Notes under the pieces: generated by a model
The model's database searches: none
What the model was told of the DNA's origin: nothing
What the model saw: only the letters and a program-made list of their open reading frames with translations
Part shown: positions 38,525-48,234 of the stretch, in pieces
Layout: each line of letters begins with the position of its first letter
Numbering within the stretch: the stretch's first letter is position 1
NCBI RefSeq assembly: GCF_002835935.1
Contig: NZ_PJCF01000003.1
Span: 1 to 64,000 of the forward strand
Length of the DNA: 64,000 nt
Source of the DNA: Paraglaciecola sp. MB-3u-78
GTDB taxonomy: Bacteria; Pseudomonadota; Gammaproteobacteria; Enterobacterales; Alteromonadaceae
Reading direction: 5' to 3'
Translations under genes and position numbers: made by a program

Positions 38525-38905
38525 TTAGCCAGCAGATTTTATGAGGATATCGATTTGACTGCCTTGGCCGTCCTTAGATATCACTACCACTTTTTGACCA
38601 TTAGAATATTGGAGTACAATGCGGCCTTTGAGCATTTTTTCATCTTCGGCTTGACCTAGTTTTTCAATATAAAACGCCTTTGCAGTTTGCTGATCACTGA
38701 TAGCAAAATAAGACATACTGGCAGGCAGTTCTTCAGCGAATAATTGGCAGAATTTGGCATTAGGGTATAGTGGCAAGGTATAAAAAACGTCTGGACAGGT
38801 TTGTATACTGACATCCGTTTCAGTTTGTAGGTCTTGCGCCTGTAATAATCCGCTAGACGCCATTATCAATAAAATAGACACTTTAAAAATTAATTTCACA
38901 AACAC
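38525..38905 (-). CDS. Conserved hypothetical secreted protein
   Basis: The 126-residue protein has a signal peptide (LIFKVSILLIMASSGLLQAQ) and two cysteines (IQTCPDVFY, AKFCQLFAE) that could pair in the periplasm. The rest (SYFAISDQQTAKAFYIEKLG, RIVLQYSNGQKVVVISKDGQ) looks like a small alpha/beta domain. No family is recognised. It stands alone between DUF2726 and a divergent membrane protein gene. Confidence 0.6.
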   Translation of the reverse strand: MFVKLIFKVSILLIMASSGLLQAQDLQTETDVSIQTCPDVFYTLPLYPNAKFCQLFAEELPASMSYFAISDQQTAKAFYIEKLGQAEDEKMLKGRIVLQYSNGQKVVVISKDGQGSQIDILIKSAG

Positions 38906-39008
38906 ATATCCTCAGCCCAGAACTTTTGTTTACTATAGAAGCTCATCTTCTTAACAGCAAGCCAATTCAAAGCGTAAAAGGTATGGCTGGCCGTTTGTGA
39001 GTATATAA

Positions 39009-39533
39009 ATGATAAAACTCTGTGCAGACTATTTAAGAATTATTTTGTTTTGTGGTGGTTTACTCATAGGTATTCAAATACCGGCTGTGGTGGATCAATA
39101 TGCCAAGCGAATTGACGCCCATCTAACCGAAGCGATGGATGTTTTTGCAGGTTTCCAGCAAACCGCAGATCGTTATTTTGAGGGTAATATTCAAAATCTG
39201 ATCCGTCACTATACAAGTAGCGACGATGCTGTTTTCAAAAACGACGCGTCTAATATTCTCTTTATTTCAAACCGTGTGACTCATCTTAAAGCAGAGCAAG
39301 TAGCCCTTAATCAATCTGCTTTGCTGAGAACCGCACATGTGTTGTTTTTTCCTGATAACAAGGTTTTTCAACAAACATTAGAACAATACAGTTACATGAT
39401 ACTCATTAATCCAGAGGCGCTGGTATGGGGCTTGGTCAGTGGCTTTTTAATGGCTAGTTTTTTTGATTTGTTTTTTTACGTTATTGGATATTTGTTAAGG
39501 CTCAAAAAAAGGCATAACAAGCTAAGTGTATGA
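39009..39533 (+). CDS. DUF2937-type membrane protein
   Basis: The 174-residue protein has a first hydrophobic segment (LRIILFCGGLLIGIQIPAVV), a soluble helical part with VVDQYAKRIDAHLTEA and GFQQTADRYFEGNIQNLI, and a strong C-terminal transmembrane hairpin region (ALVWGLVSGFLMASFFDLFF). The pattern matches the DUF2937 family of inner-membrane proteins without known function. It is monocistronic. The following 200 bases to the next gene hold no recognised gene. Confidence 0.65.
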   Translation: MIKLCADYLRIILFCGGLLIGIQIPAVVDQYAKRIDAHLTEAMDVFAGFQQTADRYFEGNIQNLIRHYTSSDDAVFKNDASNILFISNRVTHLKAEQVALNQSALLRTAHVLFFPDNKVFQQTLEQYSYMILINPEALVWGLVSGFLMASFFDLFFYVIGYLLRLKKRHNKLSV

Positions 39534-39735
39534 TCCTTGAAACAGCAGTATTGAAACAGAAAGTCGCTACCTTTTGTTGGTCCATTGTTAAACGTTAGAG
39601 GATCACACAATAGGCTATCGAGAGTCTGCGGAATATCAACAATGGAATGCTTTATCAATTGCCCTTGACTATCACTTATCGTTCCCCCAGATCTATTGAT
39701 TACAAACATAAACACATATCTAAAATGATGGCCCT

Positions 39736-40386
39736 ATGAATACAAACTTAAAAATCGACATTGTATCCGACGTATCTTGCCCTTGGTGCATCATCGGCTA
39801 CCAAGCATTGAATCAAGCTTTAGCCAATTTAGCCCCAGATATCCAAGCCGAAATTACTTGGCAACCTTTTGAACTTAATCCTCAGATGCCCAAAGAGGGT
39901 CAAGAAATCACTGAACATATTACCCAAAAATATGGCATCAGCGAGCAGCAGGCCGAACAAAACCGTGCGGCTATTAAAGAGCGTGGATTGTCTGTGGGTT
40001 ATGAATTTGGCAATCGTGGTGGCGGTCGAATTTACAATACATTTGATGCACACCGTTTATTACATTGGGCCCATGAGTTAGGCAAACAAACTGAGTTAAA
40101 ACTAGCGCTATTTGATTTGTATTTTCAACAAAATGGTAACCCTAGTGATCATCAGCAATTGTTATTTGTGGTTGAAAGTATTGGATTAGATGTGACTGAG
40201 GCGACACAAATATTGGACTCAGATAAATACACCGCGGATGTGAGAAAACAGCAACAACATTATCAATCAGCCGGGGTGAGTTCGGTTCCTGCTGTAATAG
40301 TCAACGATAAACACTTGATCAGTGGTGGTCAGCCCAGCGAAGTTTTTGAAAAGGCGTTAAAGCAAATTGTGGCTGAAACAAACTAG
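39736..40386 (+). CDS. DsbA-family oxidoreductase, FrnE-like
   Basis: It is a cytoplasmic thioredoxin-fold protein with the DSBA domain. The CPWC active site sits near the start (VSDVSCPWCIIGYQALNQAL), and WQPFELNPQMPKEGQ and the cis-proline region SAGVSSVPAVIVNDKHLISG follow. FrnE-like proteins act as disulfide isomerases or in polyketide modification; here a role in thiol/disulfide exchange is likely. No signal peptide is seen. At 216 residues it is of normal length. Confidence 0.88.
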   Translation: MNTNLKIDIVSDVSCPWCIIGYQALNQALANLAPDIQAEITWQPFELNPQMPKEGQEITEHITQKYGISEQQAEQNRAAIKERGLSVGYEFGNRGGGRIYNTFDAHRLLHWAHELGKQTELKLALFDLYFQQNGNPSDHQQLLFVVESIGLDVTEATQILDSDKYTADVRKQQQHYQSAGVSSVPAVIVNDKHLISGGQPSEVFEKALKQIVAETN

Positions 40387-40428
40387 TCTCTTGCACGAAC
40401 TTGCTATAACCCTTATACGTCATTTTTT

Positions 40429-40497
40429 CTATGGACTCCGCTGTAAAAGCTAACGGGCTGATTACACCTATCCCTAAGGGGTAAATGGAGTCCATAG
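40429..40497. repeat. Short inverted-repeat structure with IS1111-like ends
   Basis: CTATGGACTCC (40429-40439) and GGAGTCCATAG (40487-40497) are perfect 11-base inverted repeats around 47 bases. The ATGGAC...CTCC pattern resembles the subterminal repeats of the IS1111-type element in this window (ATGGACGCTCCC). It lies between two convergent genes and may be a miniature element, a deletion scar or only a terminator-like hairpin. Confidence 0.5.
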
Positions 40498-40526
40498 ATC
40501 TCTATGGTTTTATAATAGTTGACCTG

Positions 40527-42695
40527 TTACTTGGTAACGGGAAAACCTCTATCCCGCATTAACGCTTCAACTTTAGCATCACGGCCACGGAACAAACGAT
40601 AAGCTTCGGCTGGATCCATCGCATTACGAATAGAAAACAAGTAATCAACTAGTTTTTTGCTCACGTCTTTATCGTAGAAACCACCGGGCGCTTCAGCAAA
40701 AGCTTCTGCCGCGTCAGATGTAAGTACTTCAGCCCACATGTAGCCATAATAGCCAGAGGAATATCCTTCGCCTGAAAATACGTGACCAAACTGAGTGCTG
40801 CGATGGCGCATCACGACTTCTTCAGGCATACCTAGAGCCGATAGCTGTTCTTTTTCAAATGTCTGTGGTTCGATTAAGGCAGGATCTGTGGTGTGGTATA
40901 ACAAGTCCATAATGGCTGAAGCCATATATTCAGTTGTTTTAAAGCCTTCGTTAAAGGTGGCTGCCTTTTTAATTTTGGCTACTAAATCAGCAGGGATAGG
41001 TTCACCCGTTTTGTAATGTACCAAGTAGTTATTAATCACTTCGTCTGTCGTTAACCAACGCTCTAGTAATTGAGATTGAAATTCAGTGTAATCTCGCACG
41101 CCAGAATGTGAAGTGGGATAAGCGACAGTGGCAGATAAAAAGTGCAAGGCATGACCAAATTCGTGGAAGTAGGTTTCTGCATCATTCCAAGATATCAATG
41201 TAGGTTCGCCATCTGCTCCCTTCACAAAATTGGAATTGTTAGAAGAAAGAACCGTTTTTTTACCATCAAATGTAGTATGACTACGGTAGGTGGTGGCCCA
41301 AGCGCCTGAGCGTTTTCCTTTGCGGCCAAAGGGGTCTAGATACCACAAACCAATATGTTCACCGGAGGTCTTGTCTTTGACTTCCCAAACCTTAACAGTT
41401 TCATGGAATACTGGCACTGAACCCTCAGGTACTGGGGTAAAATCAAAGTTAAATAATCGACCCGCAACATAAAACATAGCTTCCCGTAATTTATCCAATT
41501 GCAGGTATTGTTTTACTTCATCAGAATCAAGAGAATATTTGTCTTTGCGGACTTTTTCGGCGTAATAGCGATAATCCCAAGGGGCTATTTTAATTTTAGC
41601 CTCTTGTGCATCTGCTATCGCCTGCATATCTGCCACTTCTTGATCCACACGTGCTATCGCTGCTGGCCAAACTTTTTTCATTAAGTCCATGGCATTTTCT
41701 GGGTTTTTTGCCATGCGGTCTTCTAAGCGCCATTGGGAGTAATTGTCGTAACCTAGCAGTGCAACACGTTCATCACGTAAAGTGAGGATTTTTTTGATGA
41801 GTTCGTTATTATCAAATTCATCACCGTTATTCGCTCGGCTGTAATAGGTTTTCCATACTTTTTCTCTTAGTTCTCGTTCGTCAGAGTAAGTCAGAAATGG
41901 ATCCATAGATGAGCGAGAATTGGTAATGGCATATTGACCTTCTTTACCAAGACCTTTTGCGGCGTTCGCAGCAGCCGAAATCAAGGACTCTGATAAGCCC
42001 GATAATTGGTCGTCATTTAGAAATAACACATAGTTTTCTTCATCTGCCAAAATGTTGTTAGCAAATTGCGTTTGTAAACCCGCTACTTCCTGGTTGATGG
42101 CAGCATAACGGGCTTTGGCTTCGCCTTTTAGTGTTGCGCCGTTGCGAGCAAAACTATTATAGGTAAGCCATGTGACTCGTTGTTCTTCGCTAGTTAAGGT
42201 CTTTAATTCTTCACTCTGGTAAACCGCTTTTACTTTCGCAAAGAGTTTTTCATTACCTGTGATACTTGAATTAAATGCAGAAATTTTTGGCACCATTTCT
42301 TTTTGGATATCACGAAACTCAGGACTATTATTATTTGAGCTCCAGATACCCCAGTAACTAAACACTCTGCTTAAAGCGCTACCGGCTTTTTCTAAAGGCA
42401 CTACTGTGTTTTGAAAATTCGCCGCCTCTGGATTATTCACTATGGCATCGATTTCAGCCAAATTCAGGGCCATACCTTTTTCTAATGCGGGTTTAAGATC
42501 TGCTAAATCCATCTTATCAAAAGCGGGTACGCCGCCATAAGGGCCTGCATATTCTGCCAATAATGGATTTTGTTGTTCCGCTTTTGCCTCTGATACTGTG
42601 CTTGTTGCTTGGGTTTTAGTGAGGGTGGGTTCGCTACATGCACTTAATGCAACTATCACCGCACTACTTAATAGCGTTGCTAGTTTAATTTTCAT
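40527..42695 (-). CDS. dcp: M3-family peptidyl-dipeptidase Dcp, lipoprotein form
   Basis: It is a zinc metallopeptidase that removes C-terminal dipeptides from oligopeptides. The signal peptide ends in a lipobox (VIVALSAC), so it is probably periplasmic and anchored. The catalytic site AETYFHEFGHALHFLSAT carries HExxH, and the third ligand glutamate is in FVEFQSQLLE-like YTEFQSQLLERWLT. The 722 residues and the closing region GEGYSSGYYGYMWAEVL are typical of Dcp. It is monocistronic, with an inverted repeat just downstream. Confidence 0.92.
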   Translation of the reverse strand: MKIKLATLLSSAVIVALSACSEPTLTKTQATSTVSEAKAEQQNPLLAEYAGPYGGVPAFDKMDLADLKPALEKGMALNLAEIDAIVNNPEAANFQNTVVPLEKAGSALSRVFSYWGIWSSNNNSPEFRDIQKEMVPKISAFNSSITGNEKLFAKVKAVYQSEELKTLTSEEQRVTWLTYNSFARNGATLKGEAKARYAAINQEVAGLQTQFANNILADEENYVLFLNDDQLSGLSESLISAAANAAKGLGKEGQYAITNSRSSMDPFLTYSDERELREKVWKTYYSRANNGDEFDNNELIKKILTLRDERVALLGYDNYSQWRLEDRMAKNPENAMDLMKKVWPAAIARVDQEVADMQAIADAQEAKIKIAPWDYRYYAEKVRKDKYSLDSDEVKQYLQLDKLREAMFYVAGRLFNFDFTPVPEGSVPVFHETVKVWEVKDKTSGEHIGLWYLDPFGRKGKRSGAWATTYRSHTTFDGKKTVLSSNNSNFVKGADGEPTLISWNDAETYFHEFGHALHFLSATVAYPTSHSGVRDYTEFQSQLLERWLTTDEVINNYLVHYKTGEPIPADLVAKIKKAATFNEGFKTTEYMASAIMDLLYHTTDPALIEPQTFEKEQLSALGMPEEVVMRHRSTQFGHVFSGEGYSSGYYGYMWAEVLTSDAAEAFAEAPGGFYDKDVSKKLVDYLFSIRNAMDPAEAYRLFRGRDAKVEALMRDRGFPVTK

Positions 42696-42939
42696 AATTT
42701 CCTGCCAGATGATTTTTATTATTTGGAGCCAAGTTTTGATTTAGTTCGTCAGAATTTATCTGACCACAAAAGAGTTTAATGTTCTGGCATCAAAGTACAA
42801 GGGAGTATGAGCTAAATCTTCGATATTATGAGCTGCAAGACTGGTATGGATTATTATACGAAGTGAGTGTTGGGTATACGGCAATTAGGTGTGGATTGTT
42901 TAAAGTATAACCACGTTAGAACTAAGTTGAGGGTCTGTA

Positions 42940-43509
42940 ATGAAATCAGTTCTACTAGCCACATTTTTACTCGTATCGAGCCATTGCTCTGCTAATTTAG
43001 ATACGTTAGCAACAACCTTAAGTTGGTTGCAAACTTGGGCTCCACAGAACGTCAAATTTAACATGATAAAGTCTGCAATAAAATTTAGTGGCTGTCAGCA
43101 GAAAGAATACTTAGCTGCTTTGCACCAACCTATAACTGAAAATATCGTGCTTGAAATGGGCTTGGGTTATGCTAAAGGCGCTCATTCTTGGGGGGTTTTT
43201 AATCAAAAAGTTTCCGTAAAAGAATTTTCTTTTATTCCTCGATATCAATTTAGTCACAATGTGAACATTGGGTTTGGTGTGATTGCTCAATCACAAACTG
43301 AGTTTAAAACGAGCCAAGGATTTGAGTTTAATTTACCCAAAAACACCGAGTGGTTGGTCAATACCCGTATTGATGGTTTTGCTAGTAATCATTATTGGGA
43401 ATGGACTGCGTCAAGTCAAAAATGGAGCCCTTCAAATGACCTAAGTGGGTTATTTGCAAACGGCGCTACTAATAATAAAATTGGCTTAAGTTACAATGGG
43501 TATTTTTGA
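42940..43509 (+). CDS. Hypothetical secreted protein, beta-barrel-like
   Basis: The 189-residue protein has a signal peptide (VLLATFLLVSSHCSA), a soluble N-terminal part with one further cysteine, and a C-terminal half of alternating residues (EFSFIPRYQFSHNVNIGFGV, NKIGLSYNGYF). It ends in an aromatic residue, as outer-membrane barrel strands do. The region is short for a complete barrel, so it could also be a small periplasmic beta protein. No family is recognised. It is convergent with the phosphatase gene. Confidence 0.6.
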   Translation: MKSVLLATFLLVSSHCSANLDTLATTLSWLQTWAPQNVKFNMIKSAIKFSGCQQKEYLAALHQPITENIVLEMGLGYAKGAHSWGVFNQKVSVKEFSFIPRYQFSHNVNIGFGVIAQSQTEFKTSQGFEFNLPKNTEWLVNTRIDGFASNHYWEWTASSQKWSPSNDLSGLFANGATNNKIGLSYNGYF

Positions 43510-43527
43510 TACAGTGCAGAGGCCTAT

Positions 43528-44133
43528 TTAAACCGCAGCTCCTGATACACTGCTTTTATCCAACAAATGCTGTGCATCGCACAATCGCAAAACTGTTTTT
43601 TTATCTGTTCCGTTTACTTCAGTAATACATGTATTTTGAAAGTCTGACAGTGGCAAGGTTGCGTCATCCACTATCAAGTGTTGTTTAATCAGTTCCCGCA
43701 GTACTAAGCCATGAGTCATAACAATTAGGCTTCCTTGCATATTTTGATAGGTCGTTAATACAAATTTCCACGCAAGATGGACTCGTTCTATAAACTGTTG
43801 ATGGGTTTCACCATTAGGCGGTGCAAAACTTTCAGCAAAAAAATCAGCATCAATCTCTTCATAAGGCCTACCACGTAAATCACCAAAACTTCTTTCCCTC
43901 AGTAGCGGTTGTAGGCTAAAAGTAACTTTTTTTATTGTACGAAGAGGAGCCGCTGTTTGTTGGGTGCGTATGTAGTCACTGCAGATTATCTTCTCTATGA
44001 AAATATTCCGAAACGTCTGAGCAAGTTGTTTGGCTTGTTGCTGGCCAAGGTCTGAAAGAGGGGTATCAGGCATTTGTACAATTCTATCTCTGTTGCCATT
44101 TGTTTGGCCATGACGGATAAGATAAATAGACAT
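43528..44133 (-). CDS. Histidine phosphatase family protein
   Basis: The protein has the branch-1 phosphoglycerate-mutase-like motif IYLIRHGQTNGNRDRIVQMP, with the phosphorylated histidine and arginine of RHG. The second acid/histidine box is IVMTHGLVLRELI, and ERSFGDLRGRPYEEID lies between. Size and motifs fit small cytoplasmic phosphatases (CobC/GpmB type), but the substrate cannot be told. ATG at 44133 shares its A with the purU stop (TGATG), so translation is coupled to purU. Confidence 0.88.
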   Translation of the reverse strand: MSIYLIRHGQTNGNRDRIVQMPDTPLSDLGQQQAKQLAQTFRNIFIEKIICSDYIRTQQTAAPLRTIKKVTFSLQPLLRERSFGDLRGRPYEEIDADFFAESFAPPNGETHQQFIERVHLAWKFVLTTYQNMQGSLIVMTHGLVLRELIKQHLIVDDATLPLSDFQNTCITEVNGTDKKTVLRLCDAQHLLDKSSVSGAAV

Positions 44134-44987
44134 CAAGCAAACACCACCGTTTTACTTTTGTGAATGATCACGCGGTCTTCTAAATGGTAGCGCACACCAT
44201 TAGCTAAGGCTGTTTTTTCACAGTTTTTACCCTTACGCACCATATCGGTAGAGGTATCACTATGGCTAATACGCATCACTTCTTGTTCAATAATTGGGCC
44301 TTCATCTAAATCGCTAGTCACATAATGACAAGTGGCTCCGATTAACTTAACGCCACGGTTATAAGCCTGCAAATAAGGTTTTGCGCCAGCAAAAGAAGGT
44401 AAAAAGCTGTGGTGAATATTGATTGCTTTGCCAGCTAACTTTTTACAAAGATGCTCAGGAATAATCTGCATAAACCTAGCAAGCACGGTTAAATCTGCTT
44501 CATAGGCTTCGATGAGTTTTTCTACCTCAGCAAAGGCTTTTTCTTTGGGTTGATCTTTAAAATCTACCCAATGAAAAGGAATATTGTGCCAGTCTGCAAA
44601 TTGTTTCATTTGCGGATGATTGGCAATGATACAAGGGATATCACAATGCAATTCACCACTGTGCCAGCGATGCAAAATATCCATCAAACAATGAGACTCT
44701 TGACTAGCCAACATCACTACTTTTTGTTTTTTGAGTGAATCAGCAATTTTCCAATGCATTTGGAATTTTTTAGCAATAGGCTCAAAAGCTTGCTTTATGT
44801 TTTGTAAACTCATAGTGATTGATTCGGCTTTGATCTCGTGACGCATAAAAAAGCGACCCGTTTGCTGATCAGTATGATGGTTAGCCTCGACAATAGTGGC
44901 ATTTTGTTCAGCCAAAAACTGGCTTACGGCTGCGACTAACCCTATTTGATCTGGGCAATCAATGACTAATCTAAACGTTTGCTGCAT
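44133..44987 (-). CDS. purU: Formyltetrahydrofolate deformylase PurU
   Basis: PurU hydrolyses 10-formyltetrahydrofolate to formate and tetrahydrofolate, balancing one-carbon pools and supplying formate to PurT. An N-terminal ACT domain (RLVIDCPDQIGLVAAVSQFL) is followed by a formyltransferase-like domain. That domain has VLARFMQIIPEHLCKKLAGK, INIHHSFLPSFAGAKPYLQA with the catalytic histidine, and SDLDEGPIIEQEV with the aspartate. At 284 residues it is normal. It forms a two-gene unit with the histidine phosphatase. Confidence 0.95.
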   Translation of the reverse strand: MQQTFRLVIDCPDQIGLVAAVSQFLAEQNATIVEANHHTDQQTGRFFMRHEIKAESITMSLQNIKQAFEPIAKKFQMHWKIADSLKKQKVVMLASQESHCLMDILHRWHSGELHCDIPCIIANHPQMKQFADWHNIPFHWVDFKDQPKEKAFAEVEKLIEAYEADLTVLARFMQIIPEHLCKKLAGKAINIHHSFLPSFAGAKPYLQAYNRGVKLIGATCHYVTSDLDEGPIIEQEVMRISHSDTSTDMVRKGKNCEKTALANGVRYHLEDRVIIHKSKTVVFA

Positions 44988-45132
44988 AACTCATAAAACC
45001 TTGATTTTCTTTATTGTCCATTGTCACCCGCTAAAGCCAATGGGGTAAAGAACAAAAACTGCTATTTCAGAATAAACACAATACTTGGCATTTACATTTT
45101 TAACTCAATGATTATCCAGTAAGTACCCAAAC

Positions 45133-45672
45133 TCAGACTGCTTTGAATGCAAATTGTTTGGCCAATGGCCAAGTCTGTCTAATATGATAAGACACCCCTT
45201 TTTTACCTGAAACCGATTCGTATAAATGAAACTCTGCGTTACGCCAAGTAAATATAGGTTCAATTAACGCTGCTGGTGGGTTTACCGAGCACTTTCTGGC
45301 AAGAGTAAGGTGAGCAATATAATCTTGTTTAGGTAATTGCAAGCCTATTGAGTTAGATATTTGAGACAGAGTCTTCGCAAGTTGTAGATGTGCACTTTGA
45401 GTCTCTTTGCAACCTAACCACAGGGCTTTGGGTTTTGACCAATAACCTACTTGGTTAAGGGACACATCAAAGGCGTATATTTCAGCCATCTGATCGATGC
45501 CTTCACATAAGGCATCGAGCTGTTTATGCGAAATCTGCCCCAAAAAAGCTAAGGTGACATGAAAGTTGGCCGCCGGTACCGATGCCTCAAAGTGAGGAAA
45601 TGCTTTATTTCGCCACCCCTCTATCGCCAATTTAGTTTTGACGTCGGGTGCTAAACCAAAAAATGCTCGCAT
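45133..45672 (-). CDS. thpR: RNA 2',3'-cyclic phosphodiesterase ThpR
   Basis: ThpR (LigT) opens 2',3'-cyclic phosphates on RNA ends. The two HxTx motifs of the 2H phosphoesterase fold are present: FHVTLAFLGQ and AHLTLARKC. ATG at 45672 is chosen, because AGGGGTGA lies just before it and homologues begin MRAFFGL; an in-frame ATG at 45699 adds nine residues. It is divergent from hrpB across about 80 bases. Confidence 0.9.
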   Translation of the reverse strand: MRAFFGLAPDVKTKLAIEGWRNKAFPHFEASVPAANFHVTLAFLGQISHKQLDALCEGIDQMAEIYAFDVSLNQVGYWSKPKALWLGCKETQSAHLQLAKTLSQISNSIGLQLPKQDYIAHLTLARKCSVNPPAALIEPIFTWRNAEFHLYESVSGKKGVSYHIRQTWPLAKQFAFKAV

Positions 45673-45750
45673 ACTGTCACCCCTGATGTTTGTTATCATC
45701 TTGAATAGATACTCTACTCAAACTTTTATTTAAAACCAAAGAGATTTCAT

Positions 45751-48234
45751 TTGTTACCTGTCGAACATATTTTACCCGCGCTACATAAACAACTGCTTGT
45801 GGGTGATGCCATTGTTGTGGCACCACCCGGAGCCGGAAAGTCGACCTGTTTGCCTTTGTCTCTGCTCAAATTAGATGTGTTTAAAGATAAAAAGATCATC
45901 CTGTTACAGCCAAGGCGAATTGCAGTCAGAACAATCGCCTCATATTTAGCTAGCCAATTAGGTGAATCGGTTGGACACACCATAGGTTATCGTATTAGAG
46001 GCGAAGTCAAAGTATCGGCTAACACACGCATAGAGATAGTCACAGAAGGCATTCTAACCCGCATGTTACAGAACCAGCCAGATTTACCTGATGTGGGTTT
46101 AGTGATTTTTGATGAGTTTCATGAACGTAGCGTACATGCCGATTTTTCACTGGCACTGTGTATTGAAGTGCAGCAAGCGCTTAGGGACGATTTACGTTTA
46201 TTAGTGATGTCGGCTACGCTTGATGTCGCAGCGCTAGGGGAGTTATTGCCTGCAGCAAAATTATTAGAGTCTAGTGGCAAAAGTTATCCTGTAGATATCA
46301 TTTATCATCCCGACAATTCAAGTTTACATTTGTTTGAAAAAGTCTGTCGTTTGGTCATCCAAGTTTTTCCTAAACATCAGCATGATTGTTTGGTTTTTTT
46401 GCCCGGTGCCGCCGACATTAACAAAGCCGCACAGCGTTTGAGTCAACATTTTGCAACTGAGGTTGAGGTGTTGAAGTTGTTCTCTGAATTATCCAAAAAT
46501 GAACAACAGCAAGCTTTGTTACCCAACCCCGAAGGAAAACGAAAAATTGTCTTAGCTACGAATATCGCTGAAACCAGCTTAACCATCGAGGGCATTGAAA
46601 TTGTCGTCGATAGCGGTATTGAGAAAAAAGCAATTTTTCAATTAAATCGCGGTATCACTCACTTGCAAAGCCAAAAAATATCACAGGCTTCCGCCACCCA
46701 AAGAGCAGGCAGAGCAGGGCGCTTAACCGCGGGGACTTGTTACCGACTATGGAGTAAAGAACAACACGGCAGGTTAGCTAAACAAATTACGCCTGAGATC
46801 ATGCATAGTGACATGAGCAGTTTTATTTTGGAAAGTGCCATATGGGGCTCAGATGTGTCGGCGCTTGCGTTACAAGATCATCCCAGTGATGCCCAGCTAT
46901 CCCAAGGTTTTGCGCTTTTAAGTCAGCTTGAATTATTGGATAACAACAAAAAACTCACGGCTTTAGGGCGCAAAGCCCATGGCTTAGGTTGCCATCCTAG
47001 TATTGCTGTTATGTTGCTTAAAAGTGCGAAGATGAGCACAGAACACTTAAGTATGGCATGTGCTTTAGCGGCACTAATAGAAAACAAAGACCCCATGGGT
47101 AGAACGGCTAACGGAGCAAGCCTTGCTGCTAGGTTACATTTTGTTTTACAACAAAAAAATCATGTTATCTGGCAAGCAATCCGTCAGTGGCATTCGAAAT
47201 TGGCATGTCGTCTTTTAGTTTGGCCCCTCGAAGATACGGCTGTTTTGGTAGGTTATGCCTATCCACAATGGCTGGCCAAACAGAGAAAAGATGAACGTTA
47301 TCAGCTGGTGAATGGAAGCGGCGCGGTATTATACCAAGATGACGCTTTAACCACACATAGTTGGTTAGCGGTTGCCAATATGCAAACCAGTGATAGACAA
47401 CAAGACAATGCGCAAATTCGTTATGCTGAGTCTTTAACCCTGTTACAACTTGAGCAACATTTTGAGCACTTAATTGAGAAAAAAGAGCGAGTTAACTGGG
47501 ATCCTGAAAATCAAAGAATAGTCTCAGAAATGCACCAAACTTTGGGTAAAATCATTATTCACAAACAACCCATAAAACGTCCATCTGCGCAGCATATCCT
47601 GACTATTTGGCGAGATGTTATACAGACCAAAGGCATTGCAAACATTCCTTTCAATGATGAAGTGCAGCAACTTATCCATCGTGTGCAATTGGCCGCAAGT
47701 CTTGCTGGGACCCCATCATTTTCGGCGTTTAAGGCATTCCCAGATTTCTCGGGATCTGGTTTGCTCAATTCAATTGACAGATGGCTGATGCCCTACCTTG
47801 CGGATATATTGACTTGGCAGCAATTTACCCAATGTCATTTTCTGCAACAACTGCTTAATGAGTTGGACTTTGCACAGCAACAAAGTTTGAACAAACAGTT
47901 ACCCAAACAACTGGCTTTACCTAGTGGTAGAAATGCTCAGTTAACTTACACCTCAGGCAATAGTGTGGTGTTATCGGTGCGTATGACTGAACTATATGGC
48001 TTGCAGCGTCATCCAACTGTTGCACAACAACAAGTCCCCATTACTGTTGAGTTACTTTCTCCTGCAGGCCGACCCATACAAACGACTCAAGATTTACCCA
48101 GATTTTGGCAAGGAAGCTATAAAGAGGTACAAAAAGAAATGAAAGGTCGTTATCCTCGACATTTCTGGCCAGATGATCCGGCAAATGCCCAAGCGACAGC
48201 GCGAACAAAAAAAAGAATGAGCAGTAAACCATGA
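45751..48234 (+). CDS. hrpB: ATP-dependent RNA helicase HrpB
   Basis: HrpB is a DEAH-box helicase of uncertain cellular role. Walker A APPGAGKSTCLPL, LQPRRIAVRT, IFDEFHERS (DEFH in place of DEAH), the MSATLD box, TNIAETSLTIEGI and QRAGRAGR are all present. HA2/OB and HrpB_C domains fill the C-terminal half. At 827 residues it is standard. The start is TTG at 45751; no better upstream start exists, and the peptide LPVEHILPAL matches homologues. Its stop overlaps mrcB as ATGA, the usual gammaproteobacterial pair. Confidence 0.95.
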   Translation: MLPVEHILPALHKQLLVGDAIVVAPPGAGKSTCLPLSLLKLDVFKDKKIILLQPRRIAVRTIASYLASQLGESVGHTIGYRIRGEVKVSANTRIEIVTEGILTRMLQNQPDLPDVGLVIFDEFHERSVHADFSLALCIEVQQALRDDLRLLVMSATLDVAALGELLPAAKLLESSGKSYPVDIIYHPDNSSLHLFEKVCRLVIQVFPKHQHDCLVFLPGAADINKAAQRLSQHFATEVEVLKLFSELSKNEQQQALLPNPEGKRKIVLATNIAETSLTIEGIEIVVDSGIEKKAIFQLNRGITHLQSQKISQASATQRAGRAGRLTAGTCYRLWSKEQHGRLAKQITPEIMHSDMSSFILESAIWGSDVSALALQDHPSDAQLSQGFALLSQLELLDNNKKLTALGRKAHGLGCHPSIAVMLLKSAKMSTEHLSMACALAALIENKDPMGRTANGASLAARLHFVLQQKNHVIWQAIRQWHSKLACRLLVWPLEDTAVLVGYAYPQWLAKQRKDERYQLVNGSGAVLYQDDALTTHSWLAVANMQTSDRQQDNAQIRYAESLTLLQLEQHFEHLIEKKERVNWDPENQRIVSEMHQTLGKIIIHKQPIKRPSAQHILTIWRDVIQTKGIANIPFNDEVQQLIHRVQLAASLAGTPSFSAFKAFPDFSGSGLLNSIDRWLMPYLADILTWQQFTQCHFLQQLLNELDFAQQQSLNKQLPKQLALPSGRNAQLTYTSGNSVVLSVRMTELYGLQRHPTVAQQQVPITVELLSPAGRPIQTTQDLPRFWQGSYKEVQKEMKGRYPRHFWPDDPANAQATARTKKRMSSKP

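Noticed and set aside
39534..39735. Possible gene tail reading ESAEYQQWNALSIALDYHLS before the DsbA-like gene
   Set aside because: Too short, no start, and no family recognised; it may be debris but cannot be supported.
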